Source: Larix kaempferi (taxonomy: Eukaryota > Streptophyta > Pinopsida > Pinales > Pinaceae). Taken from it: 64,000 bases of DNA. The translations under genes and the position numbers were made by a program. Positions 44,300 to 55,235 of the stretch are shown one piece after another. Each line of letters starts with the position of its first letter. Position 1 is the first letter of the stretch. Location: positions 24,587,501 through 24,651,500 of the forward strand of contig BSBM01000232.1 of NCBI GenBank assembly GCA_027924585.1. Reading direction: 5' to 3'. The notes under the pieces are model-generated. The model saw only the letters and a list, made by a program, of their open reading frames with translations. It had not been told where the DNA came from and did not search any database.

Positions 44300-45665
44300 G
44301 TTGAGTTCCCCCATCAGATGAGGAAATTTCTGCTGAATTTGGCCCCGGGTAAGCCACTTGCCTTAGTGCAGGAGTTGCCCTGCTTTGACAACTCGATAAA
44401 GATGGATCCTCTGATGTCGAGTGCCCTTGATCTGTGTGTCTGCAATATGATCACTGGATGCTTGTTGTAGGCAGTCAGGGTTGAGCTCTGTTGGTGTCAA
44501 CTTCTCTGCTATCTCTGAGGTGTCTAATAATGGTGGGAAATATGGTCGAAGGAGAGCCACGTTGAAGACTGGATGCAGACCAAGGAAGGGGGGAATGTTG
44601 AGCTCAAAAGCATTTTCACCCACCGCCTTGGTGATGGTGTATGGCCCATAACGGAGTGGGCGAAGCTTTCGATGGGGCCCTGTAAGGCGTTCTTTCTGCA
44701 AATGCAACCAAACTTTGTCGCCCACCTGAAACTTATGTGGCACCCGATGTTGACCATGGTGCTGCTTGTAATTGGCATTAGACTTCTGTAGAATATCCTG
44801 AACCTGTTGGCAGATATGCTGGATCTGTTCAATGCACCGGGTGGCTTTGTCAGCTTCTGGGGACGAGTCAGTCGAGGTGGTCGCAAGGGGAACTGCAACA
44901 TCCATGGGTCCTAATGGTTGGAATCCCAACCCCACCTGAAAGGGGTTGTGGCCAGTTGAGCTATGTAGGGCTCGGTTGTAGCTATGTTGGACATAGGGAA
45001 GACTCTCGTCCCATGTACGGGGGTGTGTTGAATTGTACATGCACAAGATATGTACGACCATCCGGTTGACAACCTCGGTTTGGCTGTCAGTCTGGGGGTG
45101 GAAGGCAGTGGATTTGGTGAGCTTGGTATCCAACAGTGACCAAAGGCTCGACCAGAATGAGCTGAGGAACCGACTGTCACGGTCTGAGATAATGGTCTAT
45201 GGGATCCCAAAATGTACCCATACTCGTTTAAAGAAGAGCTTTGCAGTGGCTTCTGCTGTGATGTTCTTCTTGCAGGCGGCTAGAATCGCCATTTTGGAAA
45301 AGCGATCAACAACCACAAAAACACAGTTGTTTCCCCTCTTGGTGGACGGGAGGCCCGACATGTAGTCCATTGAGATGGATTCCCACGGCCTGTCAGGAGT
45401 AGGCAAAGGGGTGTATAGGCCCTGTTTCTTAGTGGTCGGTTTGGCAATAGCGCAAGCGGTGCAGGACCTGATATACTTGTCGACATCCTGTCGAATTTTT
45501 GGCCAGTAGAAATGTTTCTGCAGCACTGCCACTATCTTTTCAATGCCAAAGTGTCCTGCCACCGGACTATAGTGAGCTTCCCAAATCAGCTTCGCGTGCT
45601 TGCTTGATGGAACGCAGAGATGGCCCATACGACACAACAACCCGTCCTGAAGATGGAAATTAGCA
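44300..45665 (-). pseudogene. G3 integrase
   Basis: Zinc domain HYSPVAGHFGIEK with CTACAIAK; core WESISMDYMSGLP, VVDRFSKMAILAACKK, ISDRDSRFLSS and AFHPQTDSQTEVVNRMV (all three catalytic acids present). The only lesion between the two long open blocks is one TAG near 45197. The C-terminal tail has LHPVFNVALLRPYFPP, then LYRVVKAGQLLHQGKWLTRG and FPHLMGE, in the place of a chromodomain but without its aromatic cage pattern. Confidence 0.9.
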
Positions 45666-46960
45666 ACCACTGAGTTGGTGCCCAACATTTGATAGGTGGT
45701 GGAGAAGTCAGGGTCTGTCTCGTAGAGGTGGGGCCATCCGGAGGTCTCGTGGCCGCAAGAGTCTAGCACCGTGGTGAGTGCCGCGACTGGAGGTCGACTG
45801 AGGCAGTCAGCAACTCGGTTGGTACTCCCTGTTTTATATTTCATGTTGAGGTGGAACTGCTGTAAATATGTTGACCACTTTTGATGGTGGTCATTTTGCA
45901 ACTTTCCTTGGGTCTGCATGAACTGTAGTGGCTTGTGATCGGTAGGCTTGTACAATGGAGTACATTTCTTTGTCATAGGTAGGGTACTTACGGACAACAT
46001 CTGATAGTGTCTCATTATGATATGCCACGGGGTGGCCGTGTTGAGTGAGAACGACGCCCACAGCATAATCTGAAGCATCTGTCTCAATCTCAAAGGGATG
46101 TTGCAAGTCTGGTAATGAGAGTACTAGCGATGAGCACAAACGCTTCTTCAAGTCATCGAAGGCTTGTTGTTGGGACAGGCCCCACACAAATTTTGCCTTA
46201 CCACCACCCTGGTCACTTGGCTGAGGGCCCATACGATATGAGAGAATCCCAGCATGAATCGGCAATAGAAATTAGCAAGGCCCAAGAAGCTCCAAAGTTC
46301 AGTGAGTGTGGTTGGGGCTGGCCAGTCATGGATGACCTGGATCTTGGCTGGATCCACATGCACACCATGTCGATCAATGATGTAGCCTAGGTAATGGACC
46401 CTGTCCATGTTGAAGGAGCATTTTTCCAAGTTTGCATATAGTTTGTGCTGTCGCAGGGTGTGCAGAACCTGTTGAATATGCTGCAAGTGTTCCTCCCAAG
46501 TCTTGTTGTAGATGAGGATGTCATTCAGATACACCACTACAAAACTATTGGTGAAAGTTCGTAGGATATCATCCATCATCCTCATAAACGTTGTTGGAGC
46601 ATTTGTCAAACCAAAAGGCATGACCAACCATTCAAAAAGACCTTCTTTTGACTTGAAGGCGGTCTTCCATACGTCTGTCTATTCTATTGGGACCTGGTGG
46701 TAGCCAAACTTCAGATCAATCTTACTGAAGTATTTGGCCCCCATGAGCTGATCAAGGAGGTCGTCGATTCGGGGAATCGGGTACCGGTTGCAGACTGTGA
46801 TTTTATTCAGGGCCCGGTAATCAATGCAGAGTTTCCAGGTCCCATATTTCTTTTGCACCAGCACGATTGGGCTCCCACAAGGTGATGAGCTGGGACGGAT
46901 GTGCCCCTTGTGGAGCAATTCTTGGATCTGCCTCTTGATCTCCTCGTTTTCCAACAGAGA
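45666..46960 (-). pseudogene. G3 reverse transcriptase and RNase H
   Basis: RT starts near 46954 ([32 protein letters not shown]), shows [14 protein letters not shown], a stop near 46678, then [16 protein letters not shown] and [13 protein letters not shown]. The catalytic YLDD has become YLND (Asp to Asn), so the polymerase would be inactive. RNase H (46265-45700) has FEIETDASDYAVGVVL and DHKPLQFMQTQG and includes two compensating frame changes. Confidence 0.9.
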
Positions 46961-47158
46961 GTGGTGATAGATTGGCCCATTGGGTAGCGATGCACCTGGG
47001 GTCAGATCGATGGGATGCTTGACCTAGCAGTGCAGAGGTACCCCGGTAGGAGAGGAGAAGATATCTGAGTATCCTTCCACCACCTTATCCACTTGCTTCT
47101 ATTGTGTGGAGAGATCGATCACGGAGGCCCTAGATGTGGCTGCGATCTTTCTCTCACT

Positions 47159-47860
47159 CTAAGAGTGAATCACGAAGAAGACAAATTTCCCAGTCTGAGA
47201 GATGACCTTCCTGCATTGCTTAGCAGAGATCAAGGAAATGGCACTAGGAGGGAATGCCTCGGGTATCCTGTACAATTTCCTGTTCAAAGAAATAATAACA
47301 CTACGAGGCCTAGACTCATATACAACATCACGTTTCCATAAATAAGGTTGGCCCAAAAGAACATCTGAAACTTTGAGAGGAGCAACATCACACAATACCT
47401 CATCCTTGAAGGGCTTGATGCCGTATGACAGTCGGCACTGTTGGCTGACGCGGAGATCGCTTCCTTTACGAAGCCATCCAATGGTGTATGGTTGTGGGTG
47501 CAGCGTTGTCGGCAGGGCTAGGTGCTTGACGACCTTTGCTGAGATAAGGTTCTTCTGGCTACCGCTATCAACGATGAAGTGCAGCAGGGTGCCTTTTACC
47601 CACATCTGTGAATGGAAGAGGCGTTCTACTTCTTCTGGCTCGTCTGGTTCATCAGGTTGGAACTTGGTGGTAGAAATGGTGGCACTGGGTTCCGCGTCAA
47701 TGATCCGTCTTCCCCTTTCTGGTTCGGAATCAGAGTCAGAACTCGCATATGATTCAGATGCTTTCACTTCAGCTACCAGCGACTGCTTTGAGCGGCAGCC
47801 AACAGTGTTATGCCAAGGGCTATTATGGAAGTTGCACCACTTCCCGGTATCTTTCTTCAT
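47159..47860 (-). pseudogene. G3 gag end and aspartic protease
   Basis: Starts with a CHHC-type knuckle WCNFHNSPWHNTVGC, an acidic linker (ASSDSDSEPERG), then the protease core LHFIVDSGSQKNLISAKVV with the DSG triad, and FKDEVLCDVAPLKVSDVLLG. It runs open for 233 codons. It lies in the frame of RT and gag, so the original was one gag-pol frame. Confidence 0.85.
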
Positions 47861-48696
47861 CTTTCCGGTGTCCTTCTTTGCTTGCGGCTTGGACTGGTTG
47901 TCCTGATACTGTCCATCTTTGCTTTGTCCTTTATTCTGTGGGTTGGGGCCGCCCTTTCCTGTCTTTTGCTGTGAGGGGTTCCCAGGCCCAAATTGCCACG
48001 TCTTTTGTTTGAGCTTCTACTCAATTTTGACAGCATATCGGTAGGCCATGCCCAAGGAAGAGATGTCTAGAAATTCCATTTCGGTCTAGATGTATCTATG
48101 CAAACCACCGCGATACTTGAGCACCAGATGTCGCTCTGAATCTTTGATACCCAACTTGGTGCGCAAGGTATGGAAGATATTTGTGAACTCCGGGACTCCT
48201 TGGTCTCTTTCTTGTCACAATGTGGTCCATTTGGTATACAAGTCGTCATAACTTCCAACAAGGTAGTATTGTTCCTTAATAGCATCCCTGAAGGATTCCC
48301 AGGTGGCCGTGACTGAAAATAATGAGGCTTCCTCTGTGTCCTTTTGTTCGCAGAAAGTTTCCCACCAATCTTTGACATGGGGAACGACTTTGAGGAGCGC
48401 AAAAGTAATCTTTTCTCTATTCGAAAAGTTATGGACAGAAAAATACCCCTCTAGTAGATTCAACCACTTATCTACAACATTGCGTCTATCTGTCCTTCAA
48501 ATATAGGGATATCGAAGTTGATTTGTACCTTGAAGGGGGTGGCACCTCCGCTCGAGGAAGATGCATCGCTTGTTGGTAGTCGCCGAAGGATTTGTGTGAA
48601 ACTATCCATCATCTCGTTCCTCTATTGCGTGAGGGCTTCCTCAAGCAACATTTTGATAGGATCTCCTGTCCCGTCATCTTTCTTTTCTCCTGCCAT
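47861..48696 (-). pseudogene. G3 gag
   Basis: ATG at 48696 (MAGEKKDDGTGDPIKMLLEE), 128 bp inside the 5' LTR. Capsid text: FKVQINFDIPIFEGQIDA, then after a one-base frame change WLNLLEGYFSVHNFSNREKI and VPHVKDWWETF. Several stops follow (48600, 48060-48000). Homologous to the gag fragment of G2 at 52162. Confidence 0.8.
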
Positions 48697-48824
48697 GAGA
48701 GGTCGCTTGGGCGTGCGAGAGCTTTTGTCCTCAAGAGAAACAAGCTCGAGACCCAATTCTTTATACCCTAACCTCGTTGGGGACATGCATTAAGACGACA
48801 AGGAGCAGACCGCTCTGATACCAC

Positions 48825-49743
48825 TGATCCGGATTTTATGAGCAGAACGAAATGAATACAGATTATTATAAGATGCTTAACACAAAATAACAGAGATACA
48901 GTAAAATTGGTTTTCTATTCAATAAGGAAATAAGCTAAAACTGTAAAATGCAGTGGAAAACAAGCTTGCTGGAATGGTGGCGGTTTATCTTTGAGAAGAG
49001 ATGTGACGGTTGCGCTCATTTCGCAAGAAGATGGTTACAATGAGGCTCTCAAGGCCTTTTACAATAAACAGGAATGTCAAAAACCTTAGACATCCAAAAA
49101 CCTAACCCTAGGAGATGAAGCGCCAAAATTCATGTGGGCCCCGTTTGGGTAAGTTAGTACATCAACTTCCCAGGGTCGTAACCAGGGTAATTTTTAAGGG
49201 CGAAATTTCACCAATTGGCTATTTTTCGAGATTTTTTTCAAAAAATAAATTCGCTATTTGGACCGTTTTAGTCTCTAATATCGCCTATATTTACATAAAA
49301 TATGTTTTTTCATCATAATATTCGCCGAAATTTACACATTTTAGTAGTAAATTGTATGTTTCAGATTTAATATTCGCCTACCTATCTATATACATGTTTT
49401 TCTCAATCCAAAATAATCGCCTAGGATACTACACTTAAGTATAATATTAGAATCCTTAAAAAATACCCTGGTCGTAACTTTTGCATACGATCTCTGTTTG
49501 GGGCGCTCGGTAACCCATTGGAAAGGTCTATCCGAGATTTACAACTTTTGACTAGATCTAAATGCATGCCTGGGACAACCATTTGGCCCCCCAAATCGCC
49601 AAAAAAGGTCGTTTAGGGCCTCAAAATGGCCCCGGAAGTTCAGGACCCGAAAAACTGCTAAAAATAGTACATTACTAAAATTGCCAGAAAACTGTTTTGA
49701 GCCAGTTGGAAAGGTGGGTGGCCACCAATATCCACCTGGATCA
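48825..49743 (-). repeat. G3 5' LTR (carries a MITE)
   Basis: 919 bp, from TGATCCGGATTTTATGAG to CCACCTGGATCA; 296 bp of the excess over its partner is the MITE at 49183-49470 plus one 8-bp target duplication. The primer site is on its inner side at 48812-48823. Confidence 0.95.
49183..49470. mobile_element. hAT-type MITE in the G3 5' LTR
   Basis: 288 bp, with terminal inverted repeats CAGGGTAATTTTTAA / TTAAAAAATACCCTG (one mismatch) and a perfect 8-bp target duplication GTCGTAAC (49175-49182, 49471-49478). CAGGG ends and 8-bp duplications are hallmarks of hAT elements. The interior is A/T-rich, has no coding capacity and contains a TAATATTCGCC-like word about every 50-60 bp. The other G3 LTR has an uninterrupted site (GGGTCGTAAATT). 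Confidence 0.95.
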
Positions 49744-50640
49744 TAGTGTGAGCACTAGAGCTCTACAAAGTTTGTTCTTGAGTTGTTCAAAAGCTTTTTG
49801 TTGTGTTGTGGTCCATTTGAAAATTGTCTTTCCACCTCACTTAGTAAACTAATTCATTGGCCAAGCTATGTGATTGAATCCCAAAACAAATCTACGATAA
49901 GAATTTGCTAAACCAAGGAAGCTCCTTAGTTCATGAATGTTTCTTGGAGTGGGCCATTCCCTGAGGACTTGTATCTTTTTTGGATTGATTTGAATCCCAT
50001 CTGATTCAATCAGATAGCCCAAGTATTTGATACTCTTCATTCCAAAAGAGCACTTCTCTAATTTCAAAATAGAGTTTGTGTTTTCTTAGAGTGTTAAGTA
50101 TTTGTTGAAGCTGAGGAAAATGCTCATCCCATGATCTGCTAAAAATTAGGATGTCATCTAGATAAACAATGACACATTTTCCTACAAAAAGTCTAAGAAC
50201 ATCATCCATATATCGCATAAAATTTGCAAGAGTGTTAGTTAAACCAAAAGGCATGACTAACCATTCAAATAAACCTTCCCTGGTTTTGAAATCAATATTT
50301 CATACATCTGAGGATTGTATGGGAATTTGATGATATCTCAACTTGAGGTCGAGTTTGGTAAAGAATTCAGCATCTTTCAAATAATCAAGTAGATCATCTA
50401 TTCTAGAAAGAGGATATCGATTCTTTATTGAAATCTTGTTGAGATCCCTATAGTCAATGCACATGCATCATGTCTCATCTTTCTTAGGGACTAGGATGAA
50501 TGGACTTCCACAAGGAGAGGAGTTGGGTCGAATATGCCCTTTGTCAATCAAGTCTTGAATTTTTCTACGAATTTCTTCACTCTAAAAGAAACCTTCTGTA
50601 AACAAATGCATTAGGTAATGAAGAACCGAGAACGAGATCA
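49744..50640 (-). pseudogene. G2 reverse transcriptase
   Basis: MPFGLTNTLANFMRYMDDVL and CVIVYLDDILIFSRSWDEHF (catalytic YLDD intact), then YLIESDGIQINPKKIQVL and LRSFLGLANSYRRFVLGFNH. Upstream, decayed RT text runs to about 50640. The RNase H start (50-100 nt) is cut by G3. Confidence 0.87.
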
Positions 50641-50972
50641 ATGGAGTGTTTTACCTGGCAACGTAGTGGTACTCCAATTGGATCTTTCAACACATCTTTG
50701 TATTCTTCAAGTGCTCTATCAACTTATTCCTGCTGTCAAGAGTTGTATTTGGTGGAGATTCAACCGGTTGTTGTGATCATCTTGGAATGTTTAGGTTTGA
50801 TCATCAACAACATGAATTTGTGTGCATGGTTGATCAGATTTTTGGTTTGTTTTGATAGATCCATTTCGACTATCGACATGGGTCTATATTGAAGAAATTC
50901 ATACCACCGATTTTGGATTTTGAAAATCACTTTCTGTTGTCTGGACTAATACTTTCCATGTCTATCCCATAA

Positions 50973-51278
50973 TTAGTGATTCCCAAACAGTTCATCAATT
51001 ATTGAGAGTGGTGTTATATCACAGAGCACCTCATCCCAAAAAGGGTTGATGAAGTAGGTAATCATGCACTGTCGAGTGATCCTAAGTTTTTGTTCATCCT
51101 TCATCCAACTAATGTTGTAAGGTTGCAGATGTGGAGTAGGAACAAGACCCAATTTCTTCACAATGTCTTCAGACACAAAGTTCTTTTGACTACCATTGTC
51201 CACAATCAAATACAACGAGTTATTATATACCCATATTTGTGTATGGAATAGTTTTTTCTCTTTCTTCTTCATCAACAA
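50973..51278 (-). pseudogene. G2 aspartic protease
   Basis: LYLIVDNGSQKNFVSEDIV, then WDEVLCDITPLSIIDELFG, match the protease of G3. The catalytic triad is DNG in place of DSG. Single open block of 101 codons. Confidence 0.8.
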
Positions 51279-51399
51279 TGGTCGAGTTCGTGAGGGTTTC
51301 CAAACTCAATGCCAATGGAGTCAAGGAGTTTGGGTCGGATTCCAGAATAGCTTTATCAGTTGAGCCAAGTTAGAGATAGACATCTATGTCAAAAATGTC

Positions 51400-52370
51400 T
51401 TTCAACATTTGCATTCAAATGCACCATGCCAAGCTAAACTATGGTAATCACACCATTTCTCTACAAGGGATTATTTGTTGTGTTTTCCCTTGTCTTTCCT
51501 AGAAGGATTCTTACCAAGATCTTACTTCCGTGAAATACTCTAAGTAGACCATTTTGACTTGTCGGAGTCAGTAGTCGACTGATCTTTCTTATCAAAAGAT
51601 CGACATGTCGGTTTGGTCGAGAACCATCCTTTTTAATTCAATTTTCCCTCAAGCTTGATGGTGTAATGGAATGCTTCTGCGAGAGTGCCAATAGTGAGGA
51701 ATTCCACTATATTTGGATATAAGGAGCTAATCCATTGATGTACTTTAAAACAAGTAACTTTTCTTCCTCCCTAACACCAAGTCAAACCATTAATCAATGG
51801 AATTCATTACTATAACTCTTTACAGTCTTATATTTCCATCATCTTAACTGCTACCATTTCTTAAATTGTTGTTCTATGTACTTGGGTAAATAGAATTCCT
51901 TCCTGACATTTTCAACAAATTTTGACCATGTGTTGATGGGGCGACCTTCTTCTTCTCATTTAGTCAAAATATTTGCCCAATAGCAATGTACATAAGTCGA
52001 CATCTTCGGAGATGAAATGGTGACTTGCTCAGCCTTAAAAAGTTGATTCATAGAGAAGTGGGACTCTAATTGTTGTATCCAGTTGACTACAGATTTTACA
52101 TCAATATTTCCTTCCAAATTTGGTATGTCCAAGTTCATTTGTACCTTGAAGGGACTAAACACATGTTGAAGGCAGATCTCGTTGGGTTTCTAATCGAAGT
52201 CGAGCCCAATGAACTAGTAAGTCGAGAAAGGATCTCATTGAAATGCTCATGCATTTGAAATGCTCATACATTTCAGTTCATTGTCAAGTGACTACTTGCT
52301 CTATGAGTTGTTCAGTTTCACCACAAGGAGTTTTCCTTTGTTTCACTTGCCATATTCGATCTAGGGATTC
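51400..52370 (-). pseudogene. G2 gag (fragmented)
   Basis: FKVQMNLDIPNLEGNIDV and IQQLESHFSMNQLFKAEQV at 52150-52030 correspond to the capsid start of G3 gag. The remainder to about 51400 is coding-like but broken in all frames. Confidence 0.65.
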
Positions 52371-52500
52371 AAGTAGATAAATACTCTGAGGTCGAAGGTA
52401 AATGAAAGTTAATAGCTGGGTATTAGAGCAAGTATGAACATGCATAAGTTTGCTCACTATGCGAGTAATGTTTAAGCAGGGCTAGAGCATACTTGAGTGA

Positions 52501-52510
52501 TCTGATACCA
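52501..52510 (-). promoter_or_regulatory. G2 primer-binding site
   Basis: The minus strand reads TGGTATCAGATC a few bases inside the 5' LTR edge, complementary to the 3' end of initiator methionine tRNA, the usual primer of plant LTR elements. Confidence 0.7.
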
Positions 52511-52518
52511 ATTACCCA

Positions 52519-53384
52519 TGCCGCCTAGGGAGTCGACATGAGGATAACATAGTCAATTGAATGATTTGAGATCTATTATGGTAGAAGCAAAAAATACTAG
52601 ACTGGATAAGAAAACCAATGTAGATAATAACCAAATAGAAATAACTGAAAGCAATATATAGACAAAACCAATCACATGAAAATGCAAGTCATGAATTGAT
52701 AATGGAGAAACGCCAAGGGTGGAAACTCTAGTTTTATTGAGTAGTCGTCTATGGGATTTTGGTATCTTAAGTTTGTAATCCAACCCTATATCAAGGTGTA
52801 CTAATTCAAAATACTCGTTTACAAGAATGGAGGTCGAATGAAGGAACGGCAAGGAGCCAATCGATCCTTCTCTTTCGAGACCCGTCTTAGTGCAATCAAG
52901 AACAAGTAACCCTTTCATATTCAAGATTATGTGCATATATACAAATATGAGGGATGCTTGGGTGCCTACCTATCCTATTTCAATCACAAAGAAGTAGTTA
53001 CAATTTGATTGAGGATACCAACCGTATTCTTCCTATCTATCAGCTAGAAGAAGATGAAGAGACACCATTGCCACGTTGATGGCATATTCTCAATGCCTTC
53101 TTATTTTTCATCATGTCGTAGGATATGTGTTGGAGTCATCAATTGTTGCAGGGTATGTATAATGAATGAATCTTGCAGAATATTGCGTGGGTCGATTGAG
53201 TCGATGGATCAACTAATCCTCAAGGTCGACTGATTTGATGGATCGAATGATCCACAGGGTCAACTGAGTCGATTTATCGACTGATTTGTAGGTTCAACTA
53301 AGTAGATGCAATTGAGATCCTACCAAGGAGTCGACTAGGACTACGCATTAGTCAATGGCGTCAGTCGAGTCCTGGAATGGATCA
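52519..53384 (-). repeat. G2 5' LTR
   Basis: 866-bp LTR from TGCCGCCTAGG to AATGGATCA. About 53190-53310 is a degenerate run of GTCGACTGA / TCGATGGATC words repeated every 25-30 bp. On the minus strand the LTR is followed by the primer site at 52501-52510. Confidence 0.85.
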
Positions 53385-54623
53385 TTCCAAGATTTTAACT
53401 GGCATTGGCCTATTTGATCACCATCTAAGAAGTGTTAATCTGTGAAAATTATCAATTAATATCCAGAACAACTCATACCAATCACTTAGTGGACTTGTTG
53501 ATTCTTCTTGAAATGTTGTTAGAGTTAGCCAGAGATGCAAGACAATGTAAATAAGCTTATATAATATTGTACATTCTCTTACATTGGGTTAGATCTAATT
53601 AAATCCAATATGCTAAGATACACGCAAAGTAACAAGATCAAGAAAGCAAAATTATGAGTGAACAAAAATATGATAATGCAACCAAAGCTTTAATGATTAC
53701 AAATTAAACAACATACATCAAGAAATGTTAATCCAAGTGAGGAATATAGAATTGTAGTTGAATATGAAAGAATGGATACTTTTAAAACAACTTTTTGGCT
53801 AAAAAAACTTAATCTAAATGTTTAAAAAAGGGGTTTCTCCAAGTCGATTAACCTGGGGTGTGTTGAGGCCTCAACAAATGGTGACACGGTGGGTGAAGCA
53901 ATGAATATCTGAAATAGACCATCAAATTGTTGAGCTAATCAGTTAGGAGACTTAGCCTTATCCAGATAGATACCTTACTCCTCATTTGTGGGTCCCATAA
54001 AAACTCCTTTTAGTGATGAAATTCTATATTAACTTGTTTCCCAAAATGCAACAATTTACCAAATGAATTAAAGGGGGAATGGATGAAGTTAATTCTTTAA
54101 AGAATAATTCCAAATTTTAGGTTAACACCATTATCACAGATTTTATTTAGATCGAGGGTTTTAAGATTTCTCTCGATGGACTTCTTTGATTCTCATAGTG
54201 TTGCTTTATTGCAACGAGCATCAATAGCCCCGACAGAATCACCTCGACATCATATAACTTTATCCATTGCTAGTGAGTGTCCATAACCCCAATGAAGATA
54301 TATGCATTCCCTCGAGGATAATTTGAACTTCCTTTCCCATCCTTCCTTTAAATTCTTTCTCTTTAGAAATTATGAGATGTCGAAAGTAATATATTTTTTA
54401 AGCAAGTGGGAATTCTTATATTTAAAAATTGACTGTTCATGTTTAGGTTATAAATGTATCCCTTAATTCTTTTTAGCTTTGAATGTTTACTTGTTCCCTG
54501 CAACAAGATCAATTGATAAGAGTGCAAGTGAAATGGAACCGCTCAGATAGTCAATTTATTAACTAACAATTCTAGTCTCGAATTTGTCATTGAATTTAGT
54601 TACTTAGAGATCTTTAGATTAAA
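53385..54623. other. Intergenic, nothing recognised
   Basis: A/T-rich DNA right of G2, with no open frame or repeat that can be supported. It ends at the TGTAACAACCC start of the G4 LTR. Confidence 0.4.
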
Positions 54624-55220
54624 TGTAACAACCCTCATGTATGCATATTGTTGAATATTTATAATGAAATGTAAAATAATAAAAAAAGGGTAAATAATAA
54701 AAAGGAATATTAAAGAAAAATGAAGGAAAACAAATTGCATTAAAAGAAATTAAGAAAAAGGGGAGATAAAAGGAGGAGGAGAAGAGAGGGGGGATATTTT
54801 TGGCATTTTGGAAGGGGAGCTTTGGAGGAGCCAATGAAGAAGAAAGAGGCTGACAGAAAGAGGAAAGCAAGAAAGCAAGCTCTGGCAAAGGGTTAATTGT
54901 TGGGGGCTCGGGGGCCTCATCCATTGGTCGGGGGTTGGTTGGGTGGATAATCATCCCCCCACCTTCAGTTGCAGGCATTGGATTTGTCGAGGTAACTACC
55001 ATGTCATCTAATCAGGTAAGGATCTTTAAATTTTCATAGAATATTTTTTAATTGTTGATGGATCCGTTATTTGTATTCAGATCTCCTTTGCATGTTGGTT
55101 TTTTATTGTTTACTGGTTTTTATGAGTTTTGGGTTATTAGATCCACTATTTGTATTCATATCTCCTTTGCATGCTGGTTCTTTGTTATTTATTGGTTTTT
55201 ATGAGTTTGAGGCCATTACA
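54624..55220 (+). repeat. G4 LTR (Tekay-like), plus strand
   Basis: Starts TGTAACAACCCTCATG and ends GAGGCCATTACA, followed two bases later by the primer site TTGGTATCAGAGCC. This is a 5' LTR by polarity. A 79-bp tandem duplication (55062-55140 and 55141-55219, ATTTGTATTCAKATCTCC) forms its last part. The first 257 bp recur in inverted orientation at 62621-62890. No coding G4 interior follows, so this is a truncated element or remnant. Confidence 0.8.
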
Positions 55221-55222
55221 TT

Positions 55223-55235
55223 TGGTATCAGAGCC
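55223..55235 (+). promoter_or_regulatory. G4 primer-binding site
   Basis: TGGTATCAGAGCC, two bases after the LTR, complementary to the 3' end of initiator methionine tRNA. Confidence 0.8.

Larger units (their letters stand above)
43643..49743 (-). mobile_element. G3: Ty3/gypsy element nested in G2
   Basis: The LTRs (43643-44264 and 48825-49743) have TGATC...GATCA ends. The 5-bp target duplication is TAGCG at 43638-43642 and TAGTG at 49744-49748 (one change). On the minus strand the primer site TGGTATCAGAGC lies one base after the 5' LTR, and AAGGAGGGAGGA abuts the 3' LTR. The frame runs nearly through from gag to integrase with few lesions, and the LTRs are much alike, so it is younger than G2, into whose RNase H it inserted. 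Confidence 0.96.
34881..53384 (-). mobile_element. G2: Ty3/gypsy element hosting two other elements
   Basis: The LTRs (34881-35071 plus 41024-41670, and 52519-53384) align without gaps at their left ends (TGTCACACAGG versus TGCCGCCTAGG) and enclose a minus-strand gag-pol. The interior is split by G3. The lineage is that of G3: its gag, protease and pol tails are recognisably related. A purine tract AAGGGGAAGG abuts the 3' LTR, and the primer site TGGTATCAGA is next to the 5' LTR. I find no target duplication (ATTTG on the left, TTCCA on the right). Heavily decayed; the oldest of the nest. Confidence 0.88.

Noticed and set aside
44573-48012. Plus-strand open frames across G3 (for example 47373-47906)
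   Set aside because: They are antisense shadows of the minus-strand gag-pol, whose domains are unambiguous.
34881-53384. Target duplication for G2
   Set aside because: Flanks ATTTG and TTCCA do not match; it may be mutated or lost.
54619-55002. 127-codon minus frame with Phe/Tyr/Leu-rich end, also mirrored at 62588-62929
   Set aside because: Both frames are the same LTR segment in opposite orientation; the frame comes from A/T-rich LTR sequence.
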